NCBI RefSeq assembly: GCF_937616625.2
Contig: NC_065571.1
Location: 25,308,201-25,372,200, forward strand
Direction: 5' to 3'
DNA: 64,000 nt
Source: Mercurialis annua
Taxonomy: Eukaryota; Streptophyta; Magnoliopsida; Malpighiales; Euphorbiaceae
The notes under the pieces are model-generated. The model worked only from the letters and a program-made list of their open reading frames with translations. It did no database searches and was not told where the DNA came from. How positions within the stretch are numbered: position 1 is the first letter of the stretch; every line of letters begins with the position of its first letter. A program made the translations under genes and the position numbers. This document shows positions 1-14,523 of this stretch, piece after piece.

Positions 1-3000
1 GAAGCCAAACGCTTACTAATTTTACGAAACAAATCCAAACGTTTTGAAACAAATCCAAACGTTTAAAATGTTACGAAGCAAATTCAAATGTTTCACCTTT
101 TTAGCGATTTAAGCCAAACGTTTACAAACGGTACGAAACAAAGCCAAATGTTTACAAACGTTATGAAACAAATCTAAGCGTTTCACCTTTATAGCAATTT
201 AAGCCAAATGTTTACAAACTTTACGAAGCAAAATCAAACGTTTCACCTTTTTAGCTATTTAAACCAAACGTTTACAAACGTTACGAAACAAATCAAAATG
301 GTTAACCTTTTTAGCGATTTGAGCCAAACGTTTACAAACGTTACGAAACAAAACGAAACGCTTAAAACAATAAAAAAAACTCCAAACGTTTCACATTTTT
401 AGCAATTTAAGCCAAACGTTTACAAACATTACAAAACAAAATCAAACGTATCACATTTTTAGCAATTTAAGCCAAACGTTTACAAACGTTACGAAACAAA
501 TCAAAACGTTACACCTTTTAAGCGATTTAACCCAAACGTTTACAAAGGTTACGAAACAAATCTAATTGTTTCACATTTTTAGCAATTTAAGCCAAACATT
601 TAGAAACTTTGCGAAACAAATCCAAGCGTTTCACCTTTCTAGCAATTTAAGCCAAACGTTTACAAACATTATGAATAAATCCAAGCATTTCACCTACTTA
701 GCAATTTAAGTGAAATGTTTACAAACTTTACGAAAGATATCCAAGCGTTTCTTCTTCTTAGCAATATAAGTCAAACCTATACAAACGCTACGAAACAAAT
801 CAAAACGTTTTACCTTTTTAGCAATTTAAGCCAAACGTTAACAAAGATTACGAAACAAATCCAAACGGTTAACCTTTTTAGCAATTTAAACCAAATATTT
901 ACAAAGGTTACGAAACAAAAACAAACGTCTCACCTTTTTAGTGATTGAATCCAAACGTTTACAAACGTTACGAAACAAAACCAAACATTTCACCTGTTTC
1001 GCAATTTAAGCCATACGTTTACAAACGTTATGAAACAAATTCAAACCTTTCAACTTTTTAGCAATTGAAGCCAAACGTCTACAAAAGTTACGAAACAAAT
1101 CCAAACGTTTCATGTTTCACGTTTTTAGCGATGTAAGCCAAACGATTACAAACTTTACGAAACAAAACCAAACATTTCACCTTTTTATTGATTTAAGCCA
1201 AACGTTTACAAACGTTACGAAACAAAACAAAACGTTTAAAACGTTACAAAACAAATCCAAATGTTTCACATTTTTAGCTATTTAAGCCAAACCTTTACAA
1301 ACGTTACGAAACAAAACGAAGCGTTTCACCTTTTTAGCAATTTAAAACAAACGTTTACAAACGTTACAGAAAAATCTAGGCGTTTCACCTTTTTTGTAAT
1401 TTAAGCCAAACGTTTACACACGTTAGGAAACATATCCAGGCGTTTCACCCTTTTAGCAATTTAAGCCAAATGTTTACAATGGTAAATCCACGCGTTTCAC
1501 CTTTTTAGCAATTTAAGCCAAACGTTTACAAATGTTACGAAACAAATCCAAGTGTGTCCCCTTTTTAGCAATGTAAACCAAACGTTTAGAAACTTTACAA
1601 AATAAGACTACACGTTACACATTTTTAGCGATTTAAGCTAAACTTTTACAAATGTTACGAAACAAATCCAAACGTTTCACCTTTTTAGTGATTTAAGTCA
1701 AACGTTTACAAACGTTACAATACAAATCCAAATGTTTCCCCTTTTTAGCGATTTAAGCCAAACATTTACAAACGTTACGAAACAAATCCAAACGTTTCAT
1801 ATTTTTAGCGATTTAAGCCAAACGTTTACAAAATGCTATGAAACAAATCCAAACGTTTCCCCTTTATAGCAATTTAAGACAAACGTTTACAAACGTTACG
1901 AAAAAATTCTAAATTTTTCTCCTTTTTAGCGATTTAAGCTAAACGTTTACAACGTTACGAAAGAAATACAAGCGTTTCACCTTTTGAGCAATTTAAGAAA
2001 AACGTTTACAAACGTTATGAAACAAATCCAAACGTTTCACCTTTTTAGTTATTTAAGCCAAACGTTTACAAACGTTACGAAACAAATCCAAATGTTTCAC
2101 CTTTAAAGCGAATTTAGCCAAATGTATACAAAGGTTATGAAACAAATCCAAATGTTTCACCTTTTTAGCAATTTAAGAAAAACGTTTACAACCGTTACGA
2201 AACAAATCCAAGCGTTTCACCTTTTTAGCAATTTAAGAGAAACGTTTACAAACGTTACGAAACAAATCCAAACGTTTTCACCTTTTTAGTGATTGATGCC
2301 AAACGCTTACTAATTTTACGAAACAAATCCAAATGTTTTGAAACAAATCCAAACGTTTAAAACGTTACGAAGCAAATTCAAATGTTTCACCTTTTTAGCG
2401 ATTTAAGCCAAACGTTTACAAACGTTACGAAACAAAGCCAAATGTTTACAAACGTTACGAAACAAATACAAACGTTTCACCTTTATAGCAATATAAGCCA
2501 AACGTTTACAAACGTTACGAAGCAAAACCAAACGTTTCACCTTTTTAGCAATTTAAACCAAACGTTTACAAACGTTACGAAACAAATCAAAACGGTTAAC
2601 CTTTTTAGCGATTTGAGCCAAACGTTTACAAACGTTACGAAACAAAACAAAACGCTTAAAACGTTATGAAAAACTCCAAACGTTTCACATTTTTAGCGAT
2701 TTAAGCCAAACGTTTACAAACATTACAAAACAAAACCAAGCGTATCACTTTTTTAGCAATTTAAGCCAAACGTTTACAAACGTTACAAAACAAATCAAAA
2801 CGTTACACCTTTTTAGCGATTTAAGCCAAACGTTTACAAAAGTTACGAAACAAATCCAATTGTTTCACATTTTTAGCAATTTAAGCCAAACGTTTAGAAA
2901 CATTGCGAAACAAATCCAAGCGTTTCATCTTTCTAGCAATTTAAGCCAAACGTTTACAAAAATTAAGAAATAAATCCAACCTTTTCACCTACTTAGCAAT

Positions 3001-4477
3001 TTAAGTGAAATGTTTACAAACACTACGAAATAAATCCAAGCATTTCTTCTTCTTAGCAATATAAGTCAAACCTATGCAAACGCTACGAAACAAATCAAAA
3101 TGTTTCACCTTTTTAGTAATTTATGCCAAACGTTAACAAAGATTACGAAACAAATCTAAACGTTTAACCATTTTAGCAATTTAAACCAAATATTTACAAA
3201 CGTTACGAAACAAAAACAAACGTCTCACCTTTTTAGTGATTTAATCCAAACGTTTACAAACGTTACGAAACAAAACAAAACATTTCACCTGTTTAGCGAT
3301 TTAAGCAATACGTTTACAAACGTTACGGAACAAATTCAAACCTTTCAACTTTTTAGCAATTTAAGAAAAACGTCTACAAAAGTTACGAAACAAATCCAAA
3401 CGTTTCATGTTTCACGTTTTTAGCGATGTAAGTCAAACGATTACAAACGTTACGAACCAAAACCAAACGTTTCACCTTTTTAGTGATTTAAGCCAAACGT
3501 TTACAAACGTTACGAAACAAAATAAAACGTTTAAAACGTTACAAAACAAATCTAAATGTTTCATATTTTTAGCTATTTAAGCCAAACCTTTACAAACGTT
3601 ATGAAACAAAACGAAGCGTTTCACCTTTTTAGCAATTTAAACCAAACGTTTACAAACGTTACGGGAAAAATCCACGAGTTTCACCTTTTTAGCAATTTAA
3701 GCCAAACGTTTACAAATGTTACGAAACAAATCCAAGTGTTTCCCCTTTTTAGCAATGTAAACCAAACGTTTACAAACTTTACAAAATAAATCTGCACGTT
3801 TCACCTTTTTAGCGATTTAAGCTAAACTTTTACAAATGTTACGAAACAAAGCCAGACGTTTCACCTTTTTATTGATTTAAGCCAAACGTTTACAAACGTT
3901 GCAAAACAAATTCAAAAGTTTCACTTTTTAGCGATTTAAGCCAAACATTTACAAACGTTACGAAACAAATCCAAACGTTTCACCATTTTAGCGATTTAAG
4001 CCAAACGTTTAAAAAATGCTACGAAACAAATCCAAACGTTTTGCCTTTATCGCAATTTAAGACAAACGTTTACAAAAGTTACGAAAAAATTCTAAATGTT
4101 TCCCCTTTTTAGCGATTTAAGCCAACGTTTACAAACGTTACGAAAGAAATACAAGCGTTTCACCTTTTGAGCAATTTAAGACAAACGTTTACAAACTTTA
4201 TGAAACAAATCCAAACGTTTCACCTTTTTAGCTATTTAAGCCAAACATTTACAAACGTTACGAAACAAATCCAAATGTGTCACCTTTAAAGCGAATTAAG
4301 CCAAATGTATACAAAGGTTATGAAACAAATCCAAATGTTTCACCTTTTTAGCAATTTAAGCCAAACGTTTACAACCGTTATGAAACAAATCCAAGCGTTT
4401 CACCTTTTTAGCAATTTAAGCGAAACGTTTACAAACGTTACGAAACAAATCCAAACGTTTTCACCTTTTTACTGATT
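1..4477 (+). repeat. ~2.2-kb higher-order repeat, two units in copy A
   Basis: Two successive units, 1-2,294 and 2,295-4,477, begin with the same diagnostic variant: a monomer with CGCTTACTAATTTTACG followed by a short unit containing TTTTGAAACAAATCC. A third start marker is at 4,478. Both units also carry a diagnostic insertion in which TTTCATG precedes TTTCACG (1,110-1,146 and 3,400-3,437). Shared variants in the same order show that the repeating module here is about 36-38 monomers, not the single monomer. Confidence 0.85.
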
Positions 4478-7400
4478 GAATCCAAACGCTTACTAATTTT
4501 ACGAAATAAATCCAAACGTTTCGAAACAAATCCAAATGTATAAAACGTTACGAAGCAAATTCAAATGTTTCACCTTTTTAGCGATTTAAGCCAAACGTTT
4601 ACAAACGTTACGAAACAAAAACAAACGTTTACAAACGTTACGAAACAAATCTAAGTGTTTCACCTTTATAGCAATTTAAGCCGAACGTTTACAAACGTTA
4701 CGAAGCAAAACCAAACGATTCACCTTTTTAGCTATTTAAACCAAACGTTTACAAACGTTACGAAACAAATCAAAACGATTAACCTTTTTAGTGATTTGAG
4801 CCAAACGTTTACAAACGTTATGAAACAAAACAAAACTCTTAAAACGTTACGAAACAAGTCTAAACATTTCACATTTTTAGCGATTTAAGCCAAACGTTTA
4901 CAAACATCACAAAACAAAACCAAGCGTATCACTTTTTTAGCAATTTAAGCCAAACGTTTACAAACGTTACGAAACAAATCAAAACGTTGCACCTTTTTAG
5001 TGATTTAAGCCAAACGTTTACAAAGGTTACGAAACAAATCCAATTGTTTCACATTTTTAGCAATTTAAACCAAACGTTTAGAAACTTTGCAAAACAAATC
5101 CAAGCGTTTCCCCTTTCTAGCAATTTAAGCCAAACGTTTACAAACATTACGAAACAAATCCAAGCGTTTCACCTTTTTAGCAATTTAAAGCGTTTCACCT
5201 TTTTAGCAATTTAAGTGAAATGTTTACAAACATTACGAAAGAAATCCAAGCGTTTCTTCTTCTTAGAAATATAAGTCAAACCTATGCAAACGCTACGAAA
5301 AAAATTAAAACGTTTCACCTTTTTAGCAATTTCAGCCAAAGGTTTACAAACGTTACGAATGAAATCCAAACGTTTAACCTTTTTAGCAATTTAAGCCAAA
5401 CTTTTACAAACGTTACAAAACAATTCCAAACATTTCCCCTTTTTAGTGATTTAAGCCAAATGTTTACAAACGCTACGAAACAAATCCAAGCGTTTCACCT
5501 TTTTCAGTAATTTAAGCCAAACGATTACAAACGTTACGAAACAAATCCAAGCGTTTCCCATTTTTAACAATTTAAGCCAAACATTTACAAACGTTAGGAA
5601 AAAAATCCAAATGTTTCACCTTTTTAACTATTTATACCAAACGTTTACAAACGTTACGAAACAAAACCAATGAAAAAAAATCCAAACGTTTCCCTAATTT
5701 AAAGATTTAAGCCAAACTCTTAAAACATTAGGAAAAAAAATTAAACATTTCACCTTTTTAGCGATTTATGCCAAAGGTTTACAAACATTACGAAATAAAT
5801 CCAAACGTTTCACCTATTTACCGATTGAAGTCAAACATTGACAAATGTTACAGAAAAAATCCAAACGTTTCACGTTTTTAGCGATTAAACCAAACGTTTA
5901 CAAACGTTATGAAACAAATCCAAATGTTTCACCTTTTTAGCGATTTAAGCCAATCGTTTACAAAGGTTATGAAACAAATCCAAATGTTTCACCTTTTTAG
6001 AAATTTAAGGCAAACTTTTACAAACGTTACGAAACAAATCCAAGAGTTTCACCTTTTTAGCAATTTAAGCCAAACGTTTACAAACGTTACGATACAAAAC
6101 CAAACGTTTAAAACGTTACTAAACAAATCCAAACGTTTCACATTTTTTAGCGATTTATGCCAAACGTTTACAAACGTTACGGAAAAAAACCAAGCGTTTC
6201 ACCTTTTTAGCAATTTAAACCAAACGTTTGCAAATGTTACGAAACAAATCCAAGCGTTTCACCTTTTTAGCAATTTAAGACAAATGTTTACAAACTATAT
6301 GAAACAAATCCAAGAGTTTCACCTCATTAGCAATTTAAGCAAAACGTTTACAAACGTTACGAAATAAATCCAAACTTTTCACCTTTTTAGCTATTTAAGC
6401 CAAACGTTTACAAACGCTACGAAAAAAATCCAAATGTTTCACCTTTTTAGCGATTTAAGCCAAACAATTACAAAGGTTATGAAACAAATCCAAATGCTTC
6501 ACCTTTTTAGCAATTTAAGCCAAACGTTTACAAACGTTATGAAACAAATCCAAGCATTTCACCTTTTTAGCAATTTAAGCCAACGTTTATAAACGTTATC
6601 AAACAACTCCAAACGTTTCACTTTTTTTAGTGATTGAAGCCAAACGTTTACAAATGTTACGAAACAAATCCAAACGTTTCGAAACAATTCCAAATGTTAC
6701 GAACCAAATTCAAACACTTCAACTTCTTAGTGATTTAAGCCAAACATTTACAAACGTTAAGAAAAAAGCCAAACGTTTCGCCTTTTTAGAGATTTATACC
6801 AAACGTTTACAAACGTTTCACCTTTTTAGCAATTTAAACCAAACGTTTAAAAACGTTATGAAACAAATCCAAAATTTTCACCTTTTTAGCAATTTAAGCC
6901 AATCGTTTACAAACGTTAAGAAACAAATCCAAATGTTTTACCTTTTTAGCTATTTAAGCCAAACATTTACAAATGCTACAAAAAAATCCAAATGTTTCAC
7001 CTTTTTAGCGATTTAAGCCAAACGTTTACAAAAGTTATGAAACAAATCCAAATGCTTCACCGTTTTAGCAATTCAAGCCAAACACTACGAAACAAATCCA
7101 AGCATCACCTTTCTAGCAATTTAAGCCAAACGTTTACAAACGTTATGAAACAAATCCAAACATTTCACCATTTTAGTGATTGAAGCCAAACGTTTACAAA
7201 TGTTACGAAACAAATCCAAACGTTTCGAAACAAATCCAAACGCTTAAAACGTTACGAAGCAAATTCAAATGATTCACCTTTCTAGCGATTAAAGCCAAAC
7301 GTTTACAAAAGTTAAGAAACAAAGCCAAGCATTTCACCTTTATAGCAATTTAAGCCAAACCTTTACAAACGTTACGAAACAAAACAAAATGTTTCACCTT

Positions 7401-10400
7401 TTTAACGATTTAAACCAATTACAAACGTTAGGAAACAAATCCAAGCGTTTCACGTTTTTAGCAATTTAAGCTAAATGTTTACTAACGTTACGGAACAAAA
7501 CCGCTATGAAACAAATCCAAACGTTTACCACGTTTTTAGCAATTTAAGCCAAACGTTTCACATTTTTAGAGATTTAGGCCCAACGTTTACAAACGCTATG
7601 AAACAAATCCAAAACTTTCACCTTTTTAGCAATTGAACCCAAACGTTTACAAACATTTCGAAACAAGTCCAAATGTTTCACCTTTTTAGCGATGTTGGCC
7701 AAACGTTTACAAAAATTACAAAACTAAACCAAACGTTTTACATTTTTAGAGATTTAAGCCAAATGTTTACAAACGTTACGAAATAAAACCAAACGTTTAA
7801 AACGTTATGAAACAAACGTTATGAAACAAATTGAAACGCTTACAAATGTTACGAAACAAAACCAAATATTTCACCTTTTTAGCGATATAAGTCAAACGTT
7901 TACAAACAATACGAAACAAAACCAAACGTTTTACCTTTTTAGCGAATTAAGCCATACGTTTAAAAACGTTACGAAACAAAACCAAACGTTTAAAACGTTA
8001 CGAAACAAAAGTTACGAAACAAAAGTTACGAAAAAAATCCAAACGTTTACAAACGTTACGAAACAAAACCAAATGTCTCACCTTTTTAGTGATTTAAGCC
8101 AGAGGTTTACAAACGTTACGAAACAAAACCAAACATTTCACCTTTTAGGCGATTTAAGCCATACTATTACAAACGTTACTAAAAAATCCAAACGTTTCAC
8201 ATTTTTAGCGATTTAAGCCAAATGTTTACAAACGTTACGAAACAAATCCACACCTTTCACCTTTTTAGCGATTTAAGAGAAACGTTTATAAACGTTTTGA
8301 AACAAAACCAAATGTTTCACCTTTTTAGCAATTTAAGCCAAACCTTTACAAACGTTACGAAACAAATTTAAACACTTCACCGTTTTAGCGATTTTTGCCA
8401 AACGTTTACAAATGTTACAAAACAAAATCCAGATGTTTCACCTTTTTAGCGATTTAAGCCAAACGTTTACAAACATTACGAAACAAATCCAAACGTTGCA
8501 CCTTTTTAGACATTTAAGCCAAACGTTTGCAAAAGTTGCGAAACAAAACCAAACGTTTAAAACGTTACGAAACAAATCCAAACATTTAACATTTTTAGCG
8601 ATTTAAGCGAAACGTTTACAAACCTTACGAAAAAAACCAAGTGTTTCACTTTATTAGCAATTTAAGCCAAACATTTACAAACGTTATGAAAGAAATACAA
8701 GCGTTTCACCTTTTTAGCAATTTAAGCCAAACGTTTACAAACGTTACGAAACAAATCCAAACGTTTCACGTTTATAGCTATTTAAGCCAAACGTTTACAA
8801 ATGGTACGAAAAAAATCCAAATGTTTCACCTTTTTAGCGATTTAGGCCAAATGTATACAGAGATTATGAAACAAATCCAAATGTTTCACCTTTTTAGCAA
8901 TTTAAGCCAAACGTTTAGAAAGGTTATGAAACAAATCCAAGGGTTTCACCTTTTTAGCAATTTAAGCCAAACATTTTCAAACGTTTCGAAACAAATTCAA
9001 ACATTTTCACCTTTTTAGTGATTGAAGCCAAACGTTTACAAATTTTACGAAACAAATCCAAACGTTTAAAATGTTACGAAACAAATTCAAACATTCACCT
9101 TTTTAGCGATTTAAGCCAAATGTTTACAAACGTTACGAAACAAAGCCAAACGTTTGCAAACGTTACAAAACAAATCCAAGCATTTCACCTTTATAGCAAT
9201 TTAAGCCAAACGTTTACAAACTTTACGAAACAAATCTAAACGTTTCACCTTTTTAGCTATTTAAGCCAAACGTTTACAAACGGTACGAAAAAAATACGAA
9301 TGTTTCACCTTTATTACGATTTAAACCAAATGTATACAGAGGTTATGAAACAAATCCAAATGTTTCACCTTTTTAGCAATTTAAGCCAAACGTTTACAAA
9401 CATTACGAAACAAAACCAAGCGTTTCACCTTTTTAGCAATTTAAGCCAAACGTTTACAAACGTTACGAAATAAATCCAAACGTTTTCACCTTTTTAGTGA
9501 TTGAAGCCAAAGGTTTACAAATTTTACGAAACAAATCTAAACGTTTCGAAACAAATCCAAATGTTTAAAACATTACGAAGAAAATTCAAACATTTCACCT
9601 TGTTAGCGATTTAAGCCAAACGTTTACAAACGTTACGAAACAAAGCCAAATGTTTACAAACGTTACGAAACAAATCCAAGCATTTCACCTTTATAGCAAT
9701 TTAAGCCAAACGTTAACAAACATTAGGAAACAAAACCAAACGTTTCACCTTTTTAGCGATTTAAACCAAACGTTTCCAAACGTTACGAAACAAATCCAAG
9801 CGTTTCACCATTTTAGCAATTTAAGTCAAACGTTTACTAATGTTACAGAGCAAAACCAAACATGTCGCATTTTTAGCGATTTAAGCCAAACGTTTACAAA
9901 TGCTACGAAACAAATCCAAATGTTTCACCTTTTTAGCGATTAACCACAAACATTTACAAACGTTATGAAACAAATCCAAACGTTTGATCTTTTTAGCGAT
10001 TGAAGCAAAACGTTTACAAAAATTACGAAACAAAACCAAACGTTTCACCTTTTTAGCAATTTAAGCCCAACGTTTACAAACGTTATGGAACAAAACCAAA
10101 CGTTTAAAACGTTACTAAACAAACGTTACGAAACAAATCAAAACGTTTACAAACGTTACAAAAGAAAACTAAACGTTTCACCTTTTTAGCGATTTAAGCC
10201 AAACGTTTACAAACGTTACGAAACAAAACCAAACGTCAGTGAATTAAGACATACATTTACAAACGTTACGAAACAAAACCAAACGTTTAAAACGTTACGA
10301 AACAAATCCAAACGTTTACAAACGTTACAAAACAAAGCCAAACGTCTCACCTTTTTAGTGATTTAAGCCAAACGTTTACAAACGTTACAAAACAAATCTA

Positions 10401-13400
10401 TACGTTTCACCTTTTTAAGCGATTTAAGCAATACATTTACAAACCTTATGAAACAAATCCAAATGTTCACCTTTTTAGAGATTAAAGCCAAACATTTACA
10501 AATGTTACGAAACAAATCAAAACGTTTCCCCTTTTTAACGATGTAAGCCAAACGTTTACAAACATTACGAAACAAAACAAAACGTTTCAGCTTTTTAGCG
10601 ATTTAAGCAAAACGTTTACAAACGTTACGAAACAAAACCAAACATTTATAACGTTACGAAAAAAATCTAAATGTATCACATTTTTAGCGATTTAAGCCAA
10701 ACCTTTACAAACGTTACGAAACAAAACGAGCGTTTCGCCTTATTAGCAATTTAAGCCAAACATTTACAAACATTACGAGACAAATCCAAGGGTTTCCCCT
10801 TTTTATTTAAGCCGAACGTTTACAGACGTTCCGAAACAAATCCAAGCGTTTCACCTTTTTAGTAATTTAAGCGAAACGTTTACAAACGTTAAGAATCTAA
10901 TCCAAGCGTTTCATCTTTTTAGCAATTTAAGCCAAACGTTTACAAAGGTTACGAAACAAATCCAAGCGTTTCACCTTTTTAGCAATTTAAGCCAAACGTT
11001 TACAAATGTTACGAAACAAATCTGAGCGTTTCACTTTTTTTTGCAATTTAACCTGAACGTTTACAAACGTTACGAAATACATCCAAACGTTTCACCTTTT
11101 TAGAGATTTAAGCCAAACGTTTACAAACGTAACAAAACAAATCCAAACGCTTAACCTTTTTAGCGATTTAAGCCAAATATTTACAAACGTTACAAAATAA
11201 ATTGAAACGTCTAACCTTTTTAGAGATTTAAGCCAATCTATTACAAAATGATACGAAAGAAATACAAATGTTTCGACTTTTTAGCAATTTAAGCCAAACG
11301 TTTACAAATATTTCGAAACAAATCTAAACGTTTCATCTTTTTAGCGATTTAAGCCAAACGTTTACAAACGTTACGAAACCAAACCAAACGTTTAAAATGT
11401 TACGAAACGTTTTACATTTTTATCGATTTATGCCAAACCTTTACAAACGTTACGCAACAAAACCAAACGTTTAAAAAGTTACAAAACAAACATTACGAAA
11501 CAAATCGAAACATTTACAAACGTTACGAAACAAAACCAAATGTTTTACCTTTTTTGCGATATAAGCCAATCGTTTACAAACATTACGAAACAAAACCAAA
11601 CATTTTACCTTTTTAGCGATTTAAGCCATACGTTTACAAACATTACGAAACTAAACAAAACGTTTAAAACGTTACGAAACAAACGTTACGAAACAAATCC
11701 AAACATATACAAACGTTACGAAACAAAAACAAACGTCTCACCTTTTTAGTGATTTAAGCCAAACGTTTACAAAGTTATGAAACAAAACCAAATGTTTCAC
11801 CTTTTTAGTGATTTAAGCTAAACGATTACAAATGTTACGAAACAAAACCAAACGTTTCACCTTTTTAGTGATTTAAGAAAAACGTTTACAAACGTTATAA
11901 AACAAAACCAAACGTTTAAAACTTTACGAAACAAATCCAAACGTTTCACATATTTAGGGATTTAAGCCAAACCTTTACAAATATTATGAAACAAAACCAA
12001 GCGTTTCCCCTTTTTAGCAATTAAGGCCAAACATTTACAAATGTTACGGAACAAATCCAGGCGTTTCACCTTTTTTGTAATATAAGCCAAACGTTTACAA
12101 ACATTATGAAACAAATCCAGGCGTTTCACCTTTTTAACAATTTAAGCCAAACGTTTACAAAGGTTACGAAACAAATCCAGACGTTTCACCTTTTTTGCAT
12201 TTTAAGCCAAACGTTTACAAATGTTATGAAACAAATCCAAGTGTTTCACCTTTTTAGCAATGTAAGCCAAACGTTTACAAACTTAACGACTTAAATCTAA
12301 ACGTTTCGCTTTTTCAGCGAATTAAGCTAAACGTTTACAAACGTTACGAAACAAATCCAAACGTTTCACCTTTTTAGCGATTTAAGCCAAACTTATACAA
12401 ACGTTACAAAAGAAATCCAAAAGTTTCACCATTTTAGCGATTTAAGCCAAACATTTGCAAACGTTACGAAACAAATCCAAACGTTTCACCTTTTTAGTGA
12501 TATAAGCAAAACGTTTACAAAATTCTACGAAACAAATCCAAACTTTTCGCCTTTATAGCAATTTAAGCCAAACGTTTACAAACGTTACGAAATAAATCTA
12601 AATGTTTCATCTTTTTAACAATTTAAGCCAAACATTTACAAACATTACGAAACAAATCTAAACGTTTCACATTTTTAGCAATTTAAGCCAAACCTTTACA
12701 AAAGTTACGAAACAAAACCAAGCGTTTAACCTTTTTAGCAATTTAAGTCAATAATTTACAAATGTTACGAAACAAATCCAAGCGTTTCACCTTTTTGGCA
12801 ATATAAGCCAAACGTTTACAAAGTTCCGAAACAAATCCAAGCGTTTCACCTTTTTAGCAATTTAAGCCAAACGTTTACAAATGTTATGAAACAAATACAA
12901 GCGTTTCACTTTTTTGCAATTTAAGCCGAACGCTTACAAATGTTACAAAACAAATCCAACCGCTTCACCTTTTTAGCGATTTAATTTAAATATTTACAAA
13001 CGTTACAAAACAAATTAAAACGTCTCAGCTTTTTAGAGATTTAAGCCAAACGTTTACAAAATAATACGAAAGAAATCCAAACATTTCGCCTTTATAACAA
13101 TTTAAGCCAAATGTTTACAAACGTTGCGAAACAAATCTAAACTTTTCATCTTTTTAGCGATTTAAGCCAAACGTTTACAAACGTTACAAAACAAAACCAA
13201 ATGTTTAAAATATTACGAAACAAATCCAAACGTTTTACATTTTTATCGATTTAAGCCAAACGTTTACAAACGTTACGAAACAAAACTAAACGTTTAAAAC
13301 ATCACGAAACAAAAGTTAAGAAACAAATCAAAATATTTACAAACGTAACGAAACAAAACCAAATGTTTCACCTTTATCGCGATTTAAGCCAAACGTTTAC

Positions 13401-14523
13401 AAACGTTACGAAACAAAACCAAACATTTTACATTTTTAGCGATTTAAACCATACGTTTACTAACATTACGAAACTAAACCAAACGTTTCAAACGCTACGG
13501 AACAAATTCAAACCTTTCAACTTTTTAGCAATTTAAGCCAAACGTTTACAAAAGTTACGAAAAAATCCTAATGTTTCATGTTTCACGTTTTTAGCGATGT
13601 AAGCCAAACGATTACAAATATTACGAAACAAAACCAAACGTTTCACCTTTTTAGTTATTTAAGCCAAACGTTTACAAACGTTACGACACAAAACAACGTT
13701 TAAAACGTTACAAAACAAATCCAAACGTTTGACATTTTTAGCTATTTAAGCCAAACCTTTACAAACGTTACGAAAAAAACGAAGTGTTTCACCTTTTAGC
13801 AATTTACACCAAACGTTTACAAACGTTACGGAAAAAATCCAGGCGTTTCACCTTTTTTGTAATTTAAACCAAACGTTTACAACCGTTAGGAAACAAATCC
13901 AGGCGTTTCACCTTTTTAGCAATTTAAACCAAATGTTTACAAAGGTTACGAAACAAATCCACGCATTTCACCTTTTTAGCAATTTAAGCCAAACGTTTAC
14001 AAATGTTACCAAACAAATCCAAGTGTTTCCTCTTTTTAGCAATGTAAACCAAACGTTTACAAACTTTACAAAATAAATCTACACGTTTCACCTTTTTAGC
14101 GATTTAAGCTAAACTTTTACAAATGTTACAAAACAAATCCAAACGTTTCACCGTTTTAGTGATTTAAGCCAAACGTTTACAAACGTAACAAAACAAATCC
14201 AAAAGTTTCACCTTTTTAGATTTAAGCCAAACATTTACAAACGTTACGAAACAAATCCAAACGTTTCACCTTTTTAGCGATTTAAGCCAAACGTTTACAA
14301 ACGTTACGAAACAAATCCATATGTTTCACCATTATAGCAAATAAAGCCAAATGTATACAAAGGTTATGAAACAAATCCAAATGTTTCACCTTTTTAGCAA
14401 TTTAAGCAAAACGTCTATAACCGTTACGAAACATATCCAAGCGTTTCACCTTTTTAGCAATTTAAGAGAAACGTTTACAAACGTTACGAAACAAATCCAA
14501 ACGTTTTCACCTTTTTAGTGATT
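1..14523 (+). repeat. ~14.5-kb super-repeat, copy A
   Basis: Sequence at 1 onward recurs at 14,524 onward with an offset of 14,523 that stays constant to within a few bases for the first ~3.6 kb. The offset grows to about 15.58 kb around 5 kb because copy B carries extra monomers, then falls to ~15.5 kb near 8.4 kb and ~14.9 kb near 12.1 kb. Monomer-specific variants are shared in the same order, so this is a large duplication and not chance similarity of monomers. The final ~1 kb of copy A (13,500-14,523) resembles the 1.0-2.3 kb segment, suggesting the A/B junction formed by unequal exchange between 2.2-kb units. Confidence 0.85.
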
